From positions 992,001-1,056,000 of the forward strand of contig CAWHEG010000031.1 in NCBI GenBank assembly GCA_963828405.1: 64,000 nucleotides of DNA, in the 5' to 3' direction. Of this stretch, positions 9,428 to 18,914 are shown one piece after another. Every line of letters starts with the position of its first letter. The first letter of the stretch is position 1. Made by a program: the position numbers and the translations under genes. The notes beneath the pieces were generated by a model. It saw only the letters and a list, made by a program, of their open reading frames with translations. It was not told the origin of the DNA and searched no databases. The stretch comes from JANMJD01 sp963828405 (GTDB lineage: Bacteria > Actinomycetota > Acidimicrobiia > Acidimicrobiales > Ilumatobacteraceae).

Positions 9428-9443
9428 CCGCGGACTACCGCGG
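9428..9443. terminator. weak hairpin between convergent genes
   Basis: CCGCGG-ACTA-CCGCGG is a 6-bp perfect stem between the stops of the MDMPI gene and the helicase gene. There is no T-tract. Confidence 0.3.
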
Positions 9444-9478
9444 CCCGTCGGGCTCCACCGACGTCGCCGCCCGGGGCG

Positions 9479-11406
9479 CTACAGCCCGAGCACGGCGGGG
9501 AGTGCGGCGTCGGTGACGAAGGTCAGGGCCTGCACGGCACGGGTCATGGCGACGTAGAGCAGCCGGGCTCCCCGGCTGGTGTCGCCGAGCATCTCGTGCG
9601 GGTTGACGACGACGACGGCGTCGAACTCGAGGCCCTTCACCGCCTCGGGGTCGAACACCGCCACATCGTCGGTGCCGAGCGCCTGCACGCGGGCCACGGC
9701 GTGCAGCCCCCGATCGGCCAGCGCCTCGGCGAGCATCGAGTGGAGTGCGCGGGGCGCGACGACACCGGTCAGCGGATCGTGCCGCCGGTGCTCGCAGACC
9801 GCGTCGGCGGCCCGGGCGGCAACGTCCCCGGTCGTCGTGCGGATCACCGCCGGGCCGAGGCCGGCGGGCCGCACCGAACGGCTCGCCGGCACCTGCACCC
9901 CGGTGAGCGGGAGGAGGCGGTTGGCAACGTCGAGGATCGGCGCCGGCACGCGGTAGCCGATGGTCAGTTCGGCGGTCTGCCCGGCGTCATCGGCGATCCC
10001 CAGGTGGCGGCGGACCTCGGCCCAGTCCGACTGCCCGGCCGGCGTGGTCGATTGGGCCAGGTCGCCGAGGATGGTGAACGAGCCGGCCGGGCAGCGCCGC
10101 CCGATCACCCGCAGGGCGACGGCCGAGAGATCCTGGGCCTCGTCGACGACGACGTGGCCGTACGTGAACGGCGGGCCGTTGAGCAGGGAGTTCGCCTCGT
10201 CGAGCAGTACCTGATCGGCCGCCGTCCAGGCCCTGGCGCCCCGCCGCGTCCTGGGCACGAGCCGTTCGACGAGCTTGACGGCGTTGATCGACGGCCAGGC
10301 GCGGGTGAGGGCCGCCTTGAGCACGTCGGCCCGCCCCCACTGGTCGTCCTTGCCCGTGCGGCGCTGCAGCTCGCGCTGGGCGATGGCCCGCAGGCCCTCC
10401 TTGCGCCGGTTCAACGGCGTCACGCCGTCGAGCGCCTCGGCGATCCACCCGCCGATCTCGTCGGGCCCGAAGGTGACGCTGCGCGCTCCCAACGGCACCC
10501 GCAACGCCTCGGTGGGCACCGAGATCTGGGCCAGGGCCAGCCGCTCGAGATCGTCGACCCGTCGATGGTCGCCCTTCCAGCGGGCGAGTTCGGGCGGGTC
10601 CTCGGCCTTCACCTCCACCTGGGGGACGGCGAGGTCGTGGACGGTGACCTGGCGCACCGAGCGTTCGCCGAGTGAGGGGAGCACGTTGCCGATGTAGTCG
10701 AGGAACACCCGGTTGGGCCCGACGACGAGCACACCTTCGCGGGCCAGCCGTCGACGGTGCTCGAAAAGCAGGTAGGCGGCGCGGTGGAGGCCGACTGCCG
10801 TCTTGCCCGTGCCCGGGCCGCCCTGCACGATCAGGGCGCCGTGGGCGGGAGCGCGGATCACGAGGTCCTGCTCGGCCTGGATCGTGGCGACGATCTCGCG
10901 CATCGCCCCGGTGCGCGCCGCCCCGATCTCGGCGAGGACGGGGTCCGGGATGCCGCCGGCGATGTCCGCCGCGTCGGGGTCGTCGAGATGCTCGTCGAGG
11001 TAGGCGATCAGCTCGCCGTCGGCCAGGGTGAAGCGGCGGCGGAAGCGGAGCCCGACCGGGTCGTGGACGGTGGCCCGGTAGAACGGGGCGGCGATCGGCG
11101 CCCGCCAGTCGACGATCACCGGATCGTGTCCGTCGTCCTCGATGTGTCGGCGACCCACGTACCACCGATCGGTGGAGGGTGCCGCCTCGTCGATCCGCCC
11201 GAAGAAGTCGCCCGCTCCGGGTTGGCCGAGGTCGTCCAGCGCATCGCCGACGGTCATCTCCACGTACTGTTTGGTGATCTCGTCGGCGGCCGACTCGGGG
11301 TTGACTGTCCGCAGCCGTTCGATCATCCGGTCCCGACAGGCGCGGGCGTGGGCGAGGTGCGCCTGCTCGCCCTCGAGCTCGGGAAAAGGGGCGCGTCGAT
11401 CGGCAT
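9479..11406 (-). CDS. HelD/HelR-like RNA polymerase-associated helicase
   Basis: About 642 codons, superfamily 1 ATPase of the HelD family. Visible features: VIVDWRAPIAAPFYRA near the N-terminus, Walker A GGPGTGKTAVGLHRAAYLLF, Walker B VVDEAQDLS, ILGDLAQST, and the C-terminal motifs VKGLEFDAVVVVNP and LLYVAMTRA. Actinobacterial members (HelR) release stalled RNA polymerase and can confer rifamycin tolerance. An uninterrupted frame starts at ATG 11326, but family-typical sequence (ELEGEQAHLAHARACRDR) continues upstream to ATG 11406, which has AGGAG seven bases before it; a one-base indel in the C/T homopolymer near 11390 separates the two. I therefore use 11406. Confidence 0.85.
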
Positions 11407-11606
11407 CTGCTCTCCTGGGGGAGCCGCGATGTTAGCCGACCCGTCCAGGCCATGCCGAGCGGCCGTCGCAGTCGGTCCCGACGTCACAGCGAAGCCTCCC
11501 CAGAATGCCGTCGTGCCCCGGATTCGGTGCGGAAAGGGGCCAACCCGGCTGATCTGGGGAGGATTCGTGGGAGTGGGCGCGCCCCGCGGGCGCCGCTAGG
11601 TGTGGG

Positions 11607-11680
11607 GCCAGCGGGAGGGTGGCGGGGGAGCCAGGGGAGGGTGGCAGGGGAGGGTGAGGGTACGGCGAGGTGAGGGTGGG
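11607..11680 (+). promoter_or_regulatory. G-rich tract upstream of mftA
   Basis: About 75 bp made of GGGAGGGTGG-like units with at least eight runs of three or more G on the coding strand, ending directly before the mftA -10. It has G-quadruplex potential. The rest of 11407-11606 shows no gene that I can support. Confidence 0.5.
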
Positions 11681-11686
11681 TACGAT
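11681..11686 (+). promoter_or_regulatory. -10 element TACGAT of mftA
   Basis: TACGAT is followed by 6 bp and ATG 11693. No ribosome site fits, so the mftA transcript is probably leaderless. Confidence 0.5.
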
Positions 11687-11692
11687 TCGCCC

Positions 11693-11815
11693 ATGGAACA
11701 GGACACGGTCACCGTCGAGTCGGAAACCGCAGACGAGCTGCTCGTCTGCGAAGAGCTGTTCGACGAGCTGCTGGTCGAGGAGATCTCGATCGACGGCATG
11801 TGCGGGGTCTACTGA
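11693..11815 (+). CDS. mftA: mycofactocin precursor peptide MftA
   Basis: 40 aa. The acidic leader (ETADELLVCEELFDELLVEE) ends in the invariant MftA core IDGMCGVY. In the known pathway MftC decarboxylates the C-terminal Tyr and cross-links it to the penultimate Val, and MftE then releases the modified Val-Tyr dipeptide. Start 11693 is fixed by the TACGAT element 6 bp upstream and the usual length of MftA. The stop lies 16 bp inside the frame of mftB, and mftC follows directly, which confirms the identity. Confidence 0.97.
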   Translation: MEQDTVTVESETADELLVCEELFDELLVEEISIDGMCGVY

Positions 11816-12102
11816 GTCGTCGGGATCCGCAGGCCGTGGCCGTCACCCTCGACTCATCGCTGGAGCTGCACCCGCAGGTCGCCCTGCGGCCCGAGCCGTT
11901 CGGCGCGTTGGCGTACCACTACGGCAACCGGCGGTTGGTCTTCCTCAAACACCCCGACATGGTCGGTGTGGTGAGATCGCTCGGCGACCACGACAGCCTC
12001 GGCGAAGCGTTGCGGGCCAACGGCGTGGCCGAGCTGCGTTGGCCGTCGTTCGTGACCGCCCTGTCGTCGCTCGAGACCTCCGAGGTCGTCCGTGAGCGTT
12101 GA
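11800..12102 (+). CDS. mftB: mycofactocin chaperone MftB (RRE/PqqD-like)
   Basis: 100 aa from GTG 11800; GTG 11836 is an alternative that would give 88 aa. It holds the MftB signature LHPQVALRPEPFGALAYHYG followed by LVFLKHP, a PqqD-like winged-helix RiPP recognition element that binds the MftA leader and presents it to MftC. It overlaps the 3' end of mftA and the 5' end of mftC (12092), so the three genes form one transcription unit. Confidence 0.93.
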   Translation: MRGLLSRRDPQAVAVTLDSSLELHPQVALRPEPFGALAYHYGNRRLVFLKHPDMVGVVRSLGDHDSLGEALRANGVAELRWPSFVTALSSLETSEVVRER

Positions 12103-13219
12103 GTCGCTCGTCACCCAGCTGAAGACGGGGCTGGACGCCCCCATCTGCCTGACGTGGGAGCTCACCTACGCCTGCAACCTGTCCTGCGTCCACTGTCTGT
12201 CGTCCTCGGGCCGGCGCGACGACCGCGAGCTGACCACGGCCGAGGCGAAGCGGGTCCTCGACGAGTTGCGCGACCTGCAGGTCTTCTACATCAACATCGG
12301 CGGCGGCGAGCCGATGATCCGGCGCGACTTCTTCGAGCTCGTCGAGCACTCGGTGGCCAACGGCATCGGCGTCAAGTTCTCGACCAACGGCGCCTTCATC
12401 GATGCCGACAAGGCGCGCCGGCTGGCCGGTATGGACTACCTCGACATCCAGATCTCGCTCGACGGCCTCGACGCGCCGACCAACGACGCGGTGCGCGGCG
12501 CCGGCTCGTACGACATCGCGCGCCGGGCGATGGACAACCTCGCCGCCGCCGATTTCGGGCCGTTCAAGATCTCCATCGTGGTCACCCGCCACAACGTCGA
12601 CCAGCTCGACGGGTTCAAGGCGCTGGCCGACTCGTACGGGGCGCAGCTGCGGGTCACCCGGCTGCGCCCGTCGGGTCGGGGCGCCGACACCTGGCACGAG
12701 CTCCACCCGACCAACGACCAGCAGCGCCAGATCTACCGCTGGCTGCTGGCCCACGGTGAGGACGTCCTGACCGGCGACTCGTTCTTCCACCTCAACGCGC
12801 TCGGCGAGCCGCTCCCCGGGTTGAACATGTGCGGCGCCGGGCGGGTGGTCTGCCTGATCGACCCGATCGGCGACGTCTACGCCTGCCCGTTCGTGATCCA
12901 CGACCAGTTCAAGGCCGGCTCGGTGCGCGACGACGGCGGGTTCGCCAAGGTCTGGAAGGAGTCGGCGCTGTTCCGCGAGCTGCGCGAACCCGAGTCGGCG
13001 GGGGCGTGCGCATCGTGCGGCAACTACGACTCCTGCCAGGGCGGTTGCATGGCGGCGAAGTTCTTCACCGGCCTGCCGCTCGACGGTCCGGACCCCGAAT
13101 GCGTGACGGGCCACGGCGCCGACCTGCTCGCCGGGGTGTCGGCGATCGATCTGCCCAGGCCGTCGATGGACCACAGCCGGCCAGTCTCGTTCACCCGCAA
13201 GCCGCTCGTCATCCGCTGA
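12092..13219 (+). CDS. mftC: mycofactocin radical SAM maturase MftC
   Basis: 375 aa. The radical-SAM cluster motif is C28-N-L-S-C32-V-H-C35, followed by the GGGEPMIRRDF SAM-binding motif and a SISLDGL-like strand (QISLDGLDAP). The C-terminal SPASM domain carries the auxiliary cluster cysteines (LNMCGAGRVVCLID, YACPF, CASCGNYDSCQGGC). It catalyses oxidative decarboxylation of the MftA C-terminal Tyr and then Val-Tyr cyclisation. GTG start at 12092 (GTGAGCGTTGA) overlaps the mftB stop. Length fits the family (about 370-390 aa). Confidence 0.96.
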   Translation: MSVESLVTQLKTGLDAPICLTWELTYACNLSCVHCLSSSGRRDDRELTTAEAKRVLDELRDLQVFYINIGGGEPMIRRDFFELVEHSVANGIGVKFSTNGAFIDADKARRLAGMDYLDIQISLDGLDAPTNDAVRGAGSYDIARRAMDNLAAADFGPFKISIVVTRHNVDQLDGFKALADSYGAQLRVTRLRPSGRGADTWHELHPTNDQQRQIYRWLLAHGEDVLTGDSFFHLNALGEPLPGLNMCGAGRVVCLIDPIGDVYACPFVIHDQFKAGSVRDDGGFAKVWKESALFRELREPESAGACASCGNYDSCQGGCMAAKFFTGLPLDGPDPECVTGHGADLLAGVSAIDLPRPSMDHSRPVSFTRKPLVIR

Positions 13220-13319
13220 TCACCGGCACGCCGGACGGGCCCCGGGGTCGGCCGGATGGGGCCGGGCCTGGTGTGCTGGATGGGGCTGGCCCGGGTCTGC
13301 TCGGCCACAATCGTGGCCG

Positions 13320-15206
13320 ATGCTGTTGTGGACACCACTCGCACTCGGCGGACGGTCGGCGCCGAATCGGGTGATGTTCGGTCCGATCGTCACCAATCTG
13401 GGCGACGACGACCGCCGCCTGACACCACGTCACGTCGCCTTCTACGAGCGCCGGGCCCGTGGGGGGTCGGGCATCGTCGTCACCGAGGAGGCATCGGTGC
13501 ACGACTCGGACTGGCCCTACGAGCGTTCCCCCCTCGCTGGGCGGTGCGCTGAGGGCTGGGCCGCCGTCGTCTCGGCCTGCCGCCCCCACGGGTCGCTCGT
13601 CGTCGCCGGCCTCGGCCATGCCGGCGGGCAGGGATCCTCGGCGTACTCCCAGCGGGAGCTGTGGGCCCCGTCACGGGTGCCCGAGGTCAACGCCCGGGAG
13701 GTCCCCAAGTGGATGGAGTCCGACGACATCGCCGCGGTGATCGTCGGCTTCGCCAGCGCAGCGGGCACGGCCGTCGACGCCGGTTGCGACGGGGTCGAGA
13801 TCAACGCCGGCCAGCATTCCCTCGTTCGTCAGTTCCTCTCCGGCCTGACCAACCACCGCGGTGACGAGTGGGGGACCGATCGGCTGCGATTCGCCCGTGA
13901 GGTGCTCGGCGCCGTCCGGTCCGAGATCGGGTCGGCGGGACTCGTCGGCCTGCGCCTGTCGTGCGACGAGCTGGCGCCGTGGGCGGGGATCACGCCGGAG
14001 GCGGCCGTCGAGATCGCCGGTTCACTGGCCCCGCTCGTCGACTACCTCGTGGTCGTGCGGGGCTCGATCTTCTCCGTCGAGAAGACCCGGCCGGACTTCC
14101 ACGAGCCACCCGGGTTCAACATCGACGTCTGCCGCGCCGTCAAGGCCACCGTCGGGGTGCCCGTGTTCCTGCAGGGATCGCTCGAACCCGATCAAGGCGA
14201 ACGGGCCATCGCCGACGGAGTCTGCGACGGCATCGAGCTGACCAGGGCCCAGCTCGCCGATCCCGACCTGATGGCCAAGTGGCGAGCCGGAACGCCCGAA
14301 CGGATCCGCCCGTGCATCCGGTGCAACCAGGTCTGCCAGGTGCGCGAGGCCCGCAACCCGATCATCAGCTGCGTGGTCGAGCCCTCGGCCGGCCACGAGG
14401 GCGACGATCCCGACTGGTCGACGGCCGCGGCCAGGCGGCGCGACGTGCTGGTGATCGGCGCCGGCCCGGCCGGGATGGAGACGGCGAGGATCGCTGCGGA
14501 ACGTGGCCATCGCGTGCGGGTGGTCGAGCGTGACGCCCGCCCGGGGGGCATGGCCGCGATCGCCGGGCCCGGCCGGCCGTTCGTCGACTGGCAGGCGGCC
14601 GAACTCGAACGGCTCGGTGTCCCGATCGAACTGGGGTGCTCGCAGTGGTCGGCGCGTCCGTCGGAGGTGGTCGTGCAGTGCACCGGGGGCATGCCGGGCC
14701 CGCCCGGCTACGGCGTCGAGGATGGGGCGACCGTCGTCCACGTCGTCGACCTCCGGCGTGGTGCCGCGCTGCCGGACGGGCCGATCGCCGTGTTCGACCC
14801 GATCGGGGGGCCGATCGCCGTCGCCCTGGCCGAGGAGCTCGGCGATCGGGCGGTGCTGATCACCCAGGACAACATCGCCGGCAACGAGCTGTCGCGCAGC
14901 GGCGATCTGGCCCCGGCGAACTCGCGGCTCGCCCAGCGCGGGGTGCGCCTCGAGCGGCGGGCGTTGCTGCGAACGGTCCGCGCCGGCGAGATCGAGATCG
15001 AGGGCCGTTTCGACGGGGTGCGCCGCTCCGTTCCGGCCGCCGCCGTGGTCGACTGCGGGTTCCTGCTGCCCACGCCGGCGCTGGCGTCGGCCCGGATCCG
15101 CGCCGGGGACTGCGTCGCGCCCCGAACGCTGTTGGAGGCTGTCCTCGAGGGACGCCGGGCCGCCGTCGCGGTCGCCGTCGACGGGGGCGTGGCCGACGCC
15201 CAATGA
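13320..15206 (+). CDS. mycofactocin-system FadH/OYE-type oxidoreductase (Fe-S flavoprotein) 1
   Basis: 628 aa, built like 2,4-dienoyl-CoA reductase: an N-terminal old-yellow-enzyme TIM barrel (about 1-325; VMFGPIVTNLG, GVEINAGQHSLVRQFLSG), a 4Fe-4S site from about residue 332 (CIRCNQVC then a Cys near 351), and a C-terminal FAD/NAD(P) Rossmann part (VIGAGPAGMETARIAAERG). Proteins of this type are recognised as mycofactocin-locus members in other actinobacteria; their substrate is unknown. The C-terminal domain is shorter and more diverged than in the paralogue at 18915. CACAAT at 13306-13311 lies 8 bp before the ATG and may be its -10. Confidence 0.85.
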   Translation: MLLWTPLALGGRSAPNRVMFGPIVTNLGDDDRRLTPRHVAFYERRARGGSGIVVTEEASVHDSDWPYERSPLAGRCAEGWAAVVSACRPHGSLVVAGLGHAGGQGSSAYSQRELWAPSRVPEVNAREVPKWMESDDIAAVIVGFASAAGTAVDAGCDGVEINAGQHSLVRQFLSGLTNHRGDEWGTDRLRFAREVLGAVRSEIGSAGLVGLRLSCDELAPWAGITPEAAVEIAGSLAPLVDYLVVVRGSIFSVEKTRPDFHEPPGFNIDVCRAVKATVGVPVFLQGSLEPDQGERAIADGVCDGIELTRAQLADPDLMAKWRAGTPERIRPCIRCNQVCQVREARNPIISCVVEPSAGHEGDDPDWSTAAARRRDVLVIGAGPAGMETARIAAERGHRVRVVERDARPGGMAAIAGPGRPFVDWQAAELERLGVPIELGCSQWSARPSEVVVQCTGGMPGPPGYGVEDGATVVHVVDLRRGAALPDGPIAVFDPIGGPIAVALAEELGDRAVLITQDNIAGNELSRSGDLAPANSRLAQRGVRLERRALLRTVRAGEIEIEGRFDGVRRSVPAAAVVDCGFLLPTPALASARIRAGDCVAPRTLLEAVLEGRRAAVAVAVDGGVADAQ

Positions 15207-15250
15207 CGACAGATCCCGTCTAGCTTGGCGCTCTCTGTAGAGAGTTCACG

Positions 15251-17810
15251 GTGGGTGAAGAGTTGGGCGCAAGAAGAGCCGTATGGGCAGCGGGGTTTGC
15301 CGTCGCCTGCGTTGCCTCCGTCGCCCCGGGCTTCGCCTCCGGCCAGACCGCCGTGGCGATCTCGGTCGAGCCGGGCTCGACCACCGCGGTGACGGTGGGG
15401 CAGCCGTGTTCGCCCGGTCCGGTGGCCGTGTGGAACGCCGCCGGAGGGCTCGGCGGGTGGTCCAAGCACGGCAACATCTCGATCGTCAACCGCCAGATGG
15501 TGTTCAACGCCAACGATCGCCCGCCCAACGGCCGGGCCGTCTCGCCCGACGTGCGCTTCGACGACGCCCCGATCAGGATCGAGGTGACGGCCAACCTGGC
15601 CGGCCAGTCACCGGGTGTCGCCTTCCAGCTCGATCTGGTCGACGGAGCCGGCGCCCGGACGGTGGCGACCTCGGGCGACATCTCCGGCCCGACGACCGTC
15701 GCCGTCGAGGTGGCCGGCACCGGGTCGGTCGGTCACCTCGAGATCCTCGATCGGACGCAGCCGACGACGGGACGCGACCTGATCATCGAGGCGGTCTCGG
15801 TGACCGTGCCCCGCTGCGCCACGCTCAGCGTGTCGCAGCCCCCGGCGGTCGGATCGGCCGTCGTCGTCGGTCCGACGACCGTCGTGTACACCGCCCCCGA
15901 CGACGGTCCGGCGGCCACCGGCTTCGTCGTCACCCGGTGCCTCCCGGGTCCGACGTGCACCGAGACGGCGGTCGCCGTCGACGTGGCCGGGTCGCCGACG
16001 ACACCACCTCCCCCGACCACGACGACGACACCGGGAACGACGGGCCCACCACCGGCCACCACTGTCACCGACACGACACCGCCAACGGAGACCACCGTCG
16101 TCGATTCGACGGTCGCCTCGACGTCGACGTCGTCGGTCGCCGCCACCCCCGCCGGGGAGGAACCGCCCCCACAGACAGTCGGCGGGACGACTCCCCGCCG
16201 TGCGCCGCAACCGGGGGCGCCACCGGTCGCCTCGACCGCCGCGGCGGTCGTCGACGGCGCCGGTGGGGCCGAACCGACCGATGCCGCCTCGACAGTTCCC
16301 GGGTCGACGGCTCCCGGATCGACCACCGAGACGACGGCGCCGGGCGGGGTCGCCGGTGTCCCTGGGGCGGGAACCGGCGGTGCGTCGGCGACCGCACCCG
16401 GCACCGACGGGTCCGGGGACGCGGCGGCCGCGGCCGCTGGGGCCGGGAGCGGTGGATCGGCTGGCGGGGTGGGCGGCGGGGTGGGCGGCGGGCTGGGCGG
16501 CGGGGCGGGCGCCGGGGCGGGTGATCCCGGGCCCGGTGAGGCGAATCCGGGCACCGGCGGGGCCCTGCCCGAGGGCCGATCGCCCATCGACGGACTCGGC
16601 GAGGGCACCGCGGTCGGCGGGCTCGTCGCCGTCCTCGCCCTGGCCGGTGCAACCGGCGGCGGGGCGGACAAGAAGGAGTCGCCGGCTTCGGCGGAGATCG
16701 AGTCGCCGATGATCGAGTTCCGCGGTGCCGCCCTCGACGACTCGCGGGAGGTCGGCGAGCTCGACGCCGACGACCGCTTCGACCGGCTGAGCAAGCACGG
16801 TCCCGAACGGCTCGCCCTGGTCTCGCCGCTGTTCGGTCGGATCGGTGCCGACGGCGGCTACCTGCGGGCCGTGCTCCGCCGGTTCTGGTTGATCCTGCCG
16901 CCGATCGCCTTCGGTCTCGGTCTGTGGGCCGGTGACGAGGCGACCGGTCTCGTCCCGCCCCCGGCCCTGCTCGCCATGCTCGGCGCCTTGGCGATCATCG
17001 ACAGCCGCGCTGGGCGTATCGGCGTTCCTCGGCCTGCTCCTCGTCGCCCTGCCCGGTGACCTCGGTTCATGGCACGACGCCCGGCTGCTGCTCGGCGTCG
17101 CCGGCGTGTGCGTCGTGCCGGCGTTGGTGGCCGGGGGGCTGCGGCCGATCCGACGGCCGCCGGCGAGGAACTGGCGGACAGTGATGTCGATGGCCGTCGA
17201 CCTGATCGCCCTGCCGCTGTTCACCAGCTTCGTGGTCACCAACATGGTCGCCCAGTTCCCCGCCCTGGGCGGGGTGCCGGCGGAGCAGTTCGCCGTTGCC
17301 GGTCGGGCCCGTTGGGTCGGCGCCGTCTGCGGCGTCGCCATGCTGGCACGGATGATCGGCGAGCGCGTCGTGGCCACCACCCGCGTCGACCGGCTGATCG
17401 AGGTCGAACCGGCCGTCCTGCCCGATCCCCATCGGCTGCACGGGCTGCTCGCCATCCCCGTCAGGCTCGGGCTCTTCCTCCTGGTCTCGACGGGCTTCCT
17501 CCCGTGGTGCTGGGAACTGGTCGCCGGGGCGCTGCTGTTCATCGCCGGCCCGGTCCTCGCCCGTCCGGCGATCGCTCGCGTGCTGCCGGACTGGAGTCGC
17601 ATCGGTCACCTCGTTCCGTCGGGCCTGATCGCCTTCGCCGTCGTGTTCTACGTCGACAACCGCCTCGGCGGCTGGCTCGGCAGCAGGTTCGACGACCCGC
17701 TCGACTCGTTGCGGGCTGGCTTCGTCATGCTCGCCCTCCCCGGGCTGCTGATCATCGTGCTCAAGGCGTGCAGCACACCTCGCCCGGACCCGGTCGACGC
17801 ATCGGCGTGA
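15251..17810 (+). CDS. large membrane protein with Pro/Thr/Gly-rich extracellular region (one frameshift)
   Basis: About 850 aa; not recognised as a named family. A signal-like segment (AVWAAGFAVACVASVAPGF) leads to a beta-rich domain (about 35-200), then a long Thr/Pro- and Ala/Gly-rich tract (about 255-450), a cytoplasmic-looking acidic stretch, and about nine predicted transmembrane helices. The membrane part changes frame near 17008: ALLAMLGALAIIDSRAG continues in the other frame as ALGVSAFLGLLLVALPG, so one base is extra. A short inverted repeat CTCTC-TGTA-GAGAG (15231-15244) precedes GTG 15251. It lies between two mycofactocin oxidoreductases; function unknown. Confidence 0.65.
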
Positions 17811-17843
17811 CCGTCCGGACCCGTCGAGGGGCGGCCGTCGCGC

Positions 17844-18794
17844 TCAGCCCCGTTGGGCGACGCCCGGCAGTGCGCAGAGCATCTCGTACAGCAGGTTGGC
17901 GGCGATCAGCGAGGTATTGCCCGATGTGTCGTAGATCGGGGCGACTTCGACGAGGTCGCAGCCGACCAGGTTCATGCCGCGGCAGCCCCGGATGATCTCC
18001 ATCCCCTGCCAGATGGTCAGCCCGCCGATCTCGGGGGTGCCGGTGCCCGAGGCGAACGCCGGGTCGAGTCCGTCGATGTCGAAGCTGAGATAGACGGGCC
18101 CGTCGCCGACCTGGGTGCGGATCTCCGCCATCAGCGGTTCGAGCGACCTGTTCCAGCACTCCTCGGCCTGGACGACGCGGAAGCCCTGCTCACGCGACCA
18201 GTCGAAGTCGTCGGCGGCGTACCCCGTGCCCCGCACCCCGATCTGGACGACCCGCTGGGCGTCGAGCAGACCCTCCTCCTGGGCCCGGCGGAACGGGGTT
18301 CCATGGGCGACGGCCTCACCGAACATCGAGTCGTTGATGTCGGTATGGGCATCGACGTGGACGAGGCCGACCGGACCATGCTTGGCGGCCATCGCCCGCA
18401 GGATCGGCAGCACGATCGTGTGGTCGCCTCCCATCGTGATGGTGATCAGGTCGTGTCGGAGCAGCGCGCGGTAGTGGGCCTCGATGCGCTCGACGGAGTC
18501 GAGCAGGTTGAAGGCGTTGGTTGCCACGTCGCCGGTGTCGTCGATGCGCAGGCTGTCGAACGGCGCGGCCCGGGTCGCCATGTTGTACGGACGGATGAGC
18601 ACCGACTCGGCGCGGATGCCCCGTGGCCCGAACCGCGCCCCAGGCCGGTTGGAGGTGCCGATGTCGAACGGCACGCCGACGACGGCGACGTCGAGGTCCT
18701 CGGGCGCGGCCCGACCGGGCAGGCGCATGAACGTGGCGATCCCGCCGAAGCGGGGCATCTGGTTGCCGCCGAGCGGCTGCGGGAACTCGGTCAT
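17844..18794 (-). CDS. speB: agmatinase / ureohydrolase family
   Basis: 316 aa. All the manganese-site motifs of the arginase/agmatinase family are present: MGGDHTI, DAHTDIN and SFDIDGLDP, with PEIGGLT near the C-terminus. Agmatinase hydrolyses agmatine to putrescine and urea in the cytosol; guanidinobutyrase or a related ureohydrolase is possible. The N-terminus MTEFPQPLGGNQMPRFGGI is typical of agmatinases. ATG 18794 is 8 bp downstream of TACAGT. It faces away from the second FadH/OYE gene and may not belong to the mycofactocin pathway. Confidence 0.88.
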   Translation of the reverse strand: MTEFPQPLGGNQMPRFGGIATFMRLPGRAAPEDLDVAVVGVPFDIGTSNRPGARFGPRGIRAESVLIRPYNMATRAAPFDSLRIDDTGDVATNAFNLLDSVERIEAHYRALLRHDLITITMGGDHTIVLPILRAMAAKHGPVGLVHVDAHTDINDSMFGEAVAHGTPFRRAQEEGLLDAQRVVQIGVRGTGYAADDFDWSREQGFRVVQAEECWNRSLEPLMAEIRTQVGDGPVYLSFDIDGLDPAFASGTGTPEIGGLTIWQGMEIIRGCRGMNLVGCDLVEVAPIYDTSGNTSLIAANLLYEMLCALPGVAQRG

Positions 18795-18802
18795 GGCGAC
18801 GG

Positions 18803-18906
18803 ACTGTACGCGGTCCGCCCGGCGCCCCGCCCGCCGACGAGGGCAGCCGCCGCCGTGGCGGGCACCGCTGGGCCCACCGGTGACTGGCCGGTCGTTCACG
18901 TAAGGT
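18803..18906. promoter_or_regulatory. divergent leaderless promoters (agmatinase / FadH-OYE 2)
   Basis: On the minus strand TACAGT (18803-18808) is 8 bp before ATG 18794. On the plus strand TAAGGT (18901-18906) is 8 bp before GTG 18915. Confidence 0.45.
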
Positions 18907-18914
18907 GGATCCCC

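Noticed and set aside
17853..18914. Upstream extension of the second FadH/OYE gene
   Set aside because: It overlaps the agmatinase gene on the other strand and has low-complexity Arg/Asp-rich sequence; the real start is GTG 18915.
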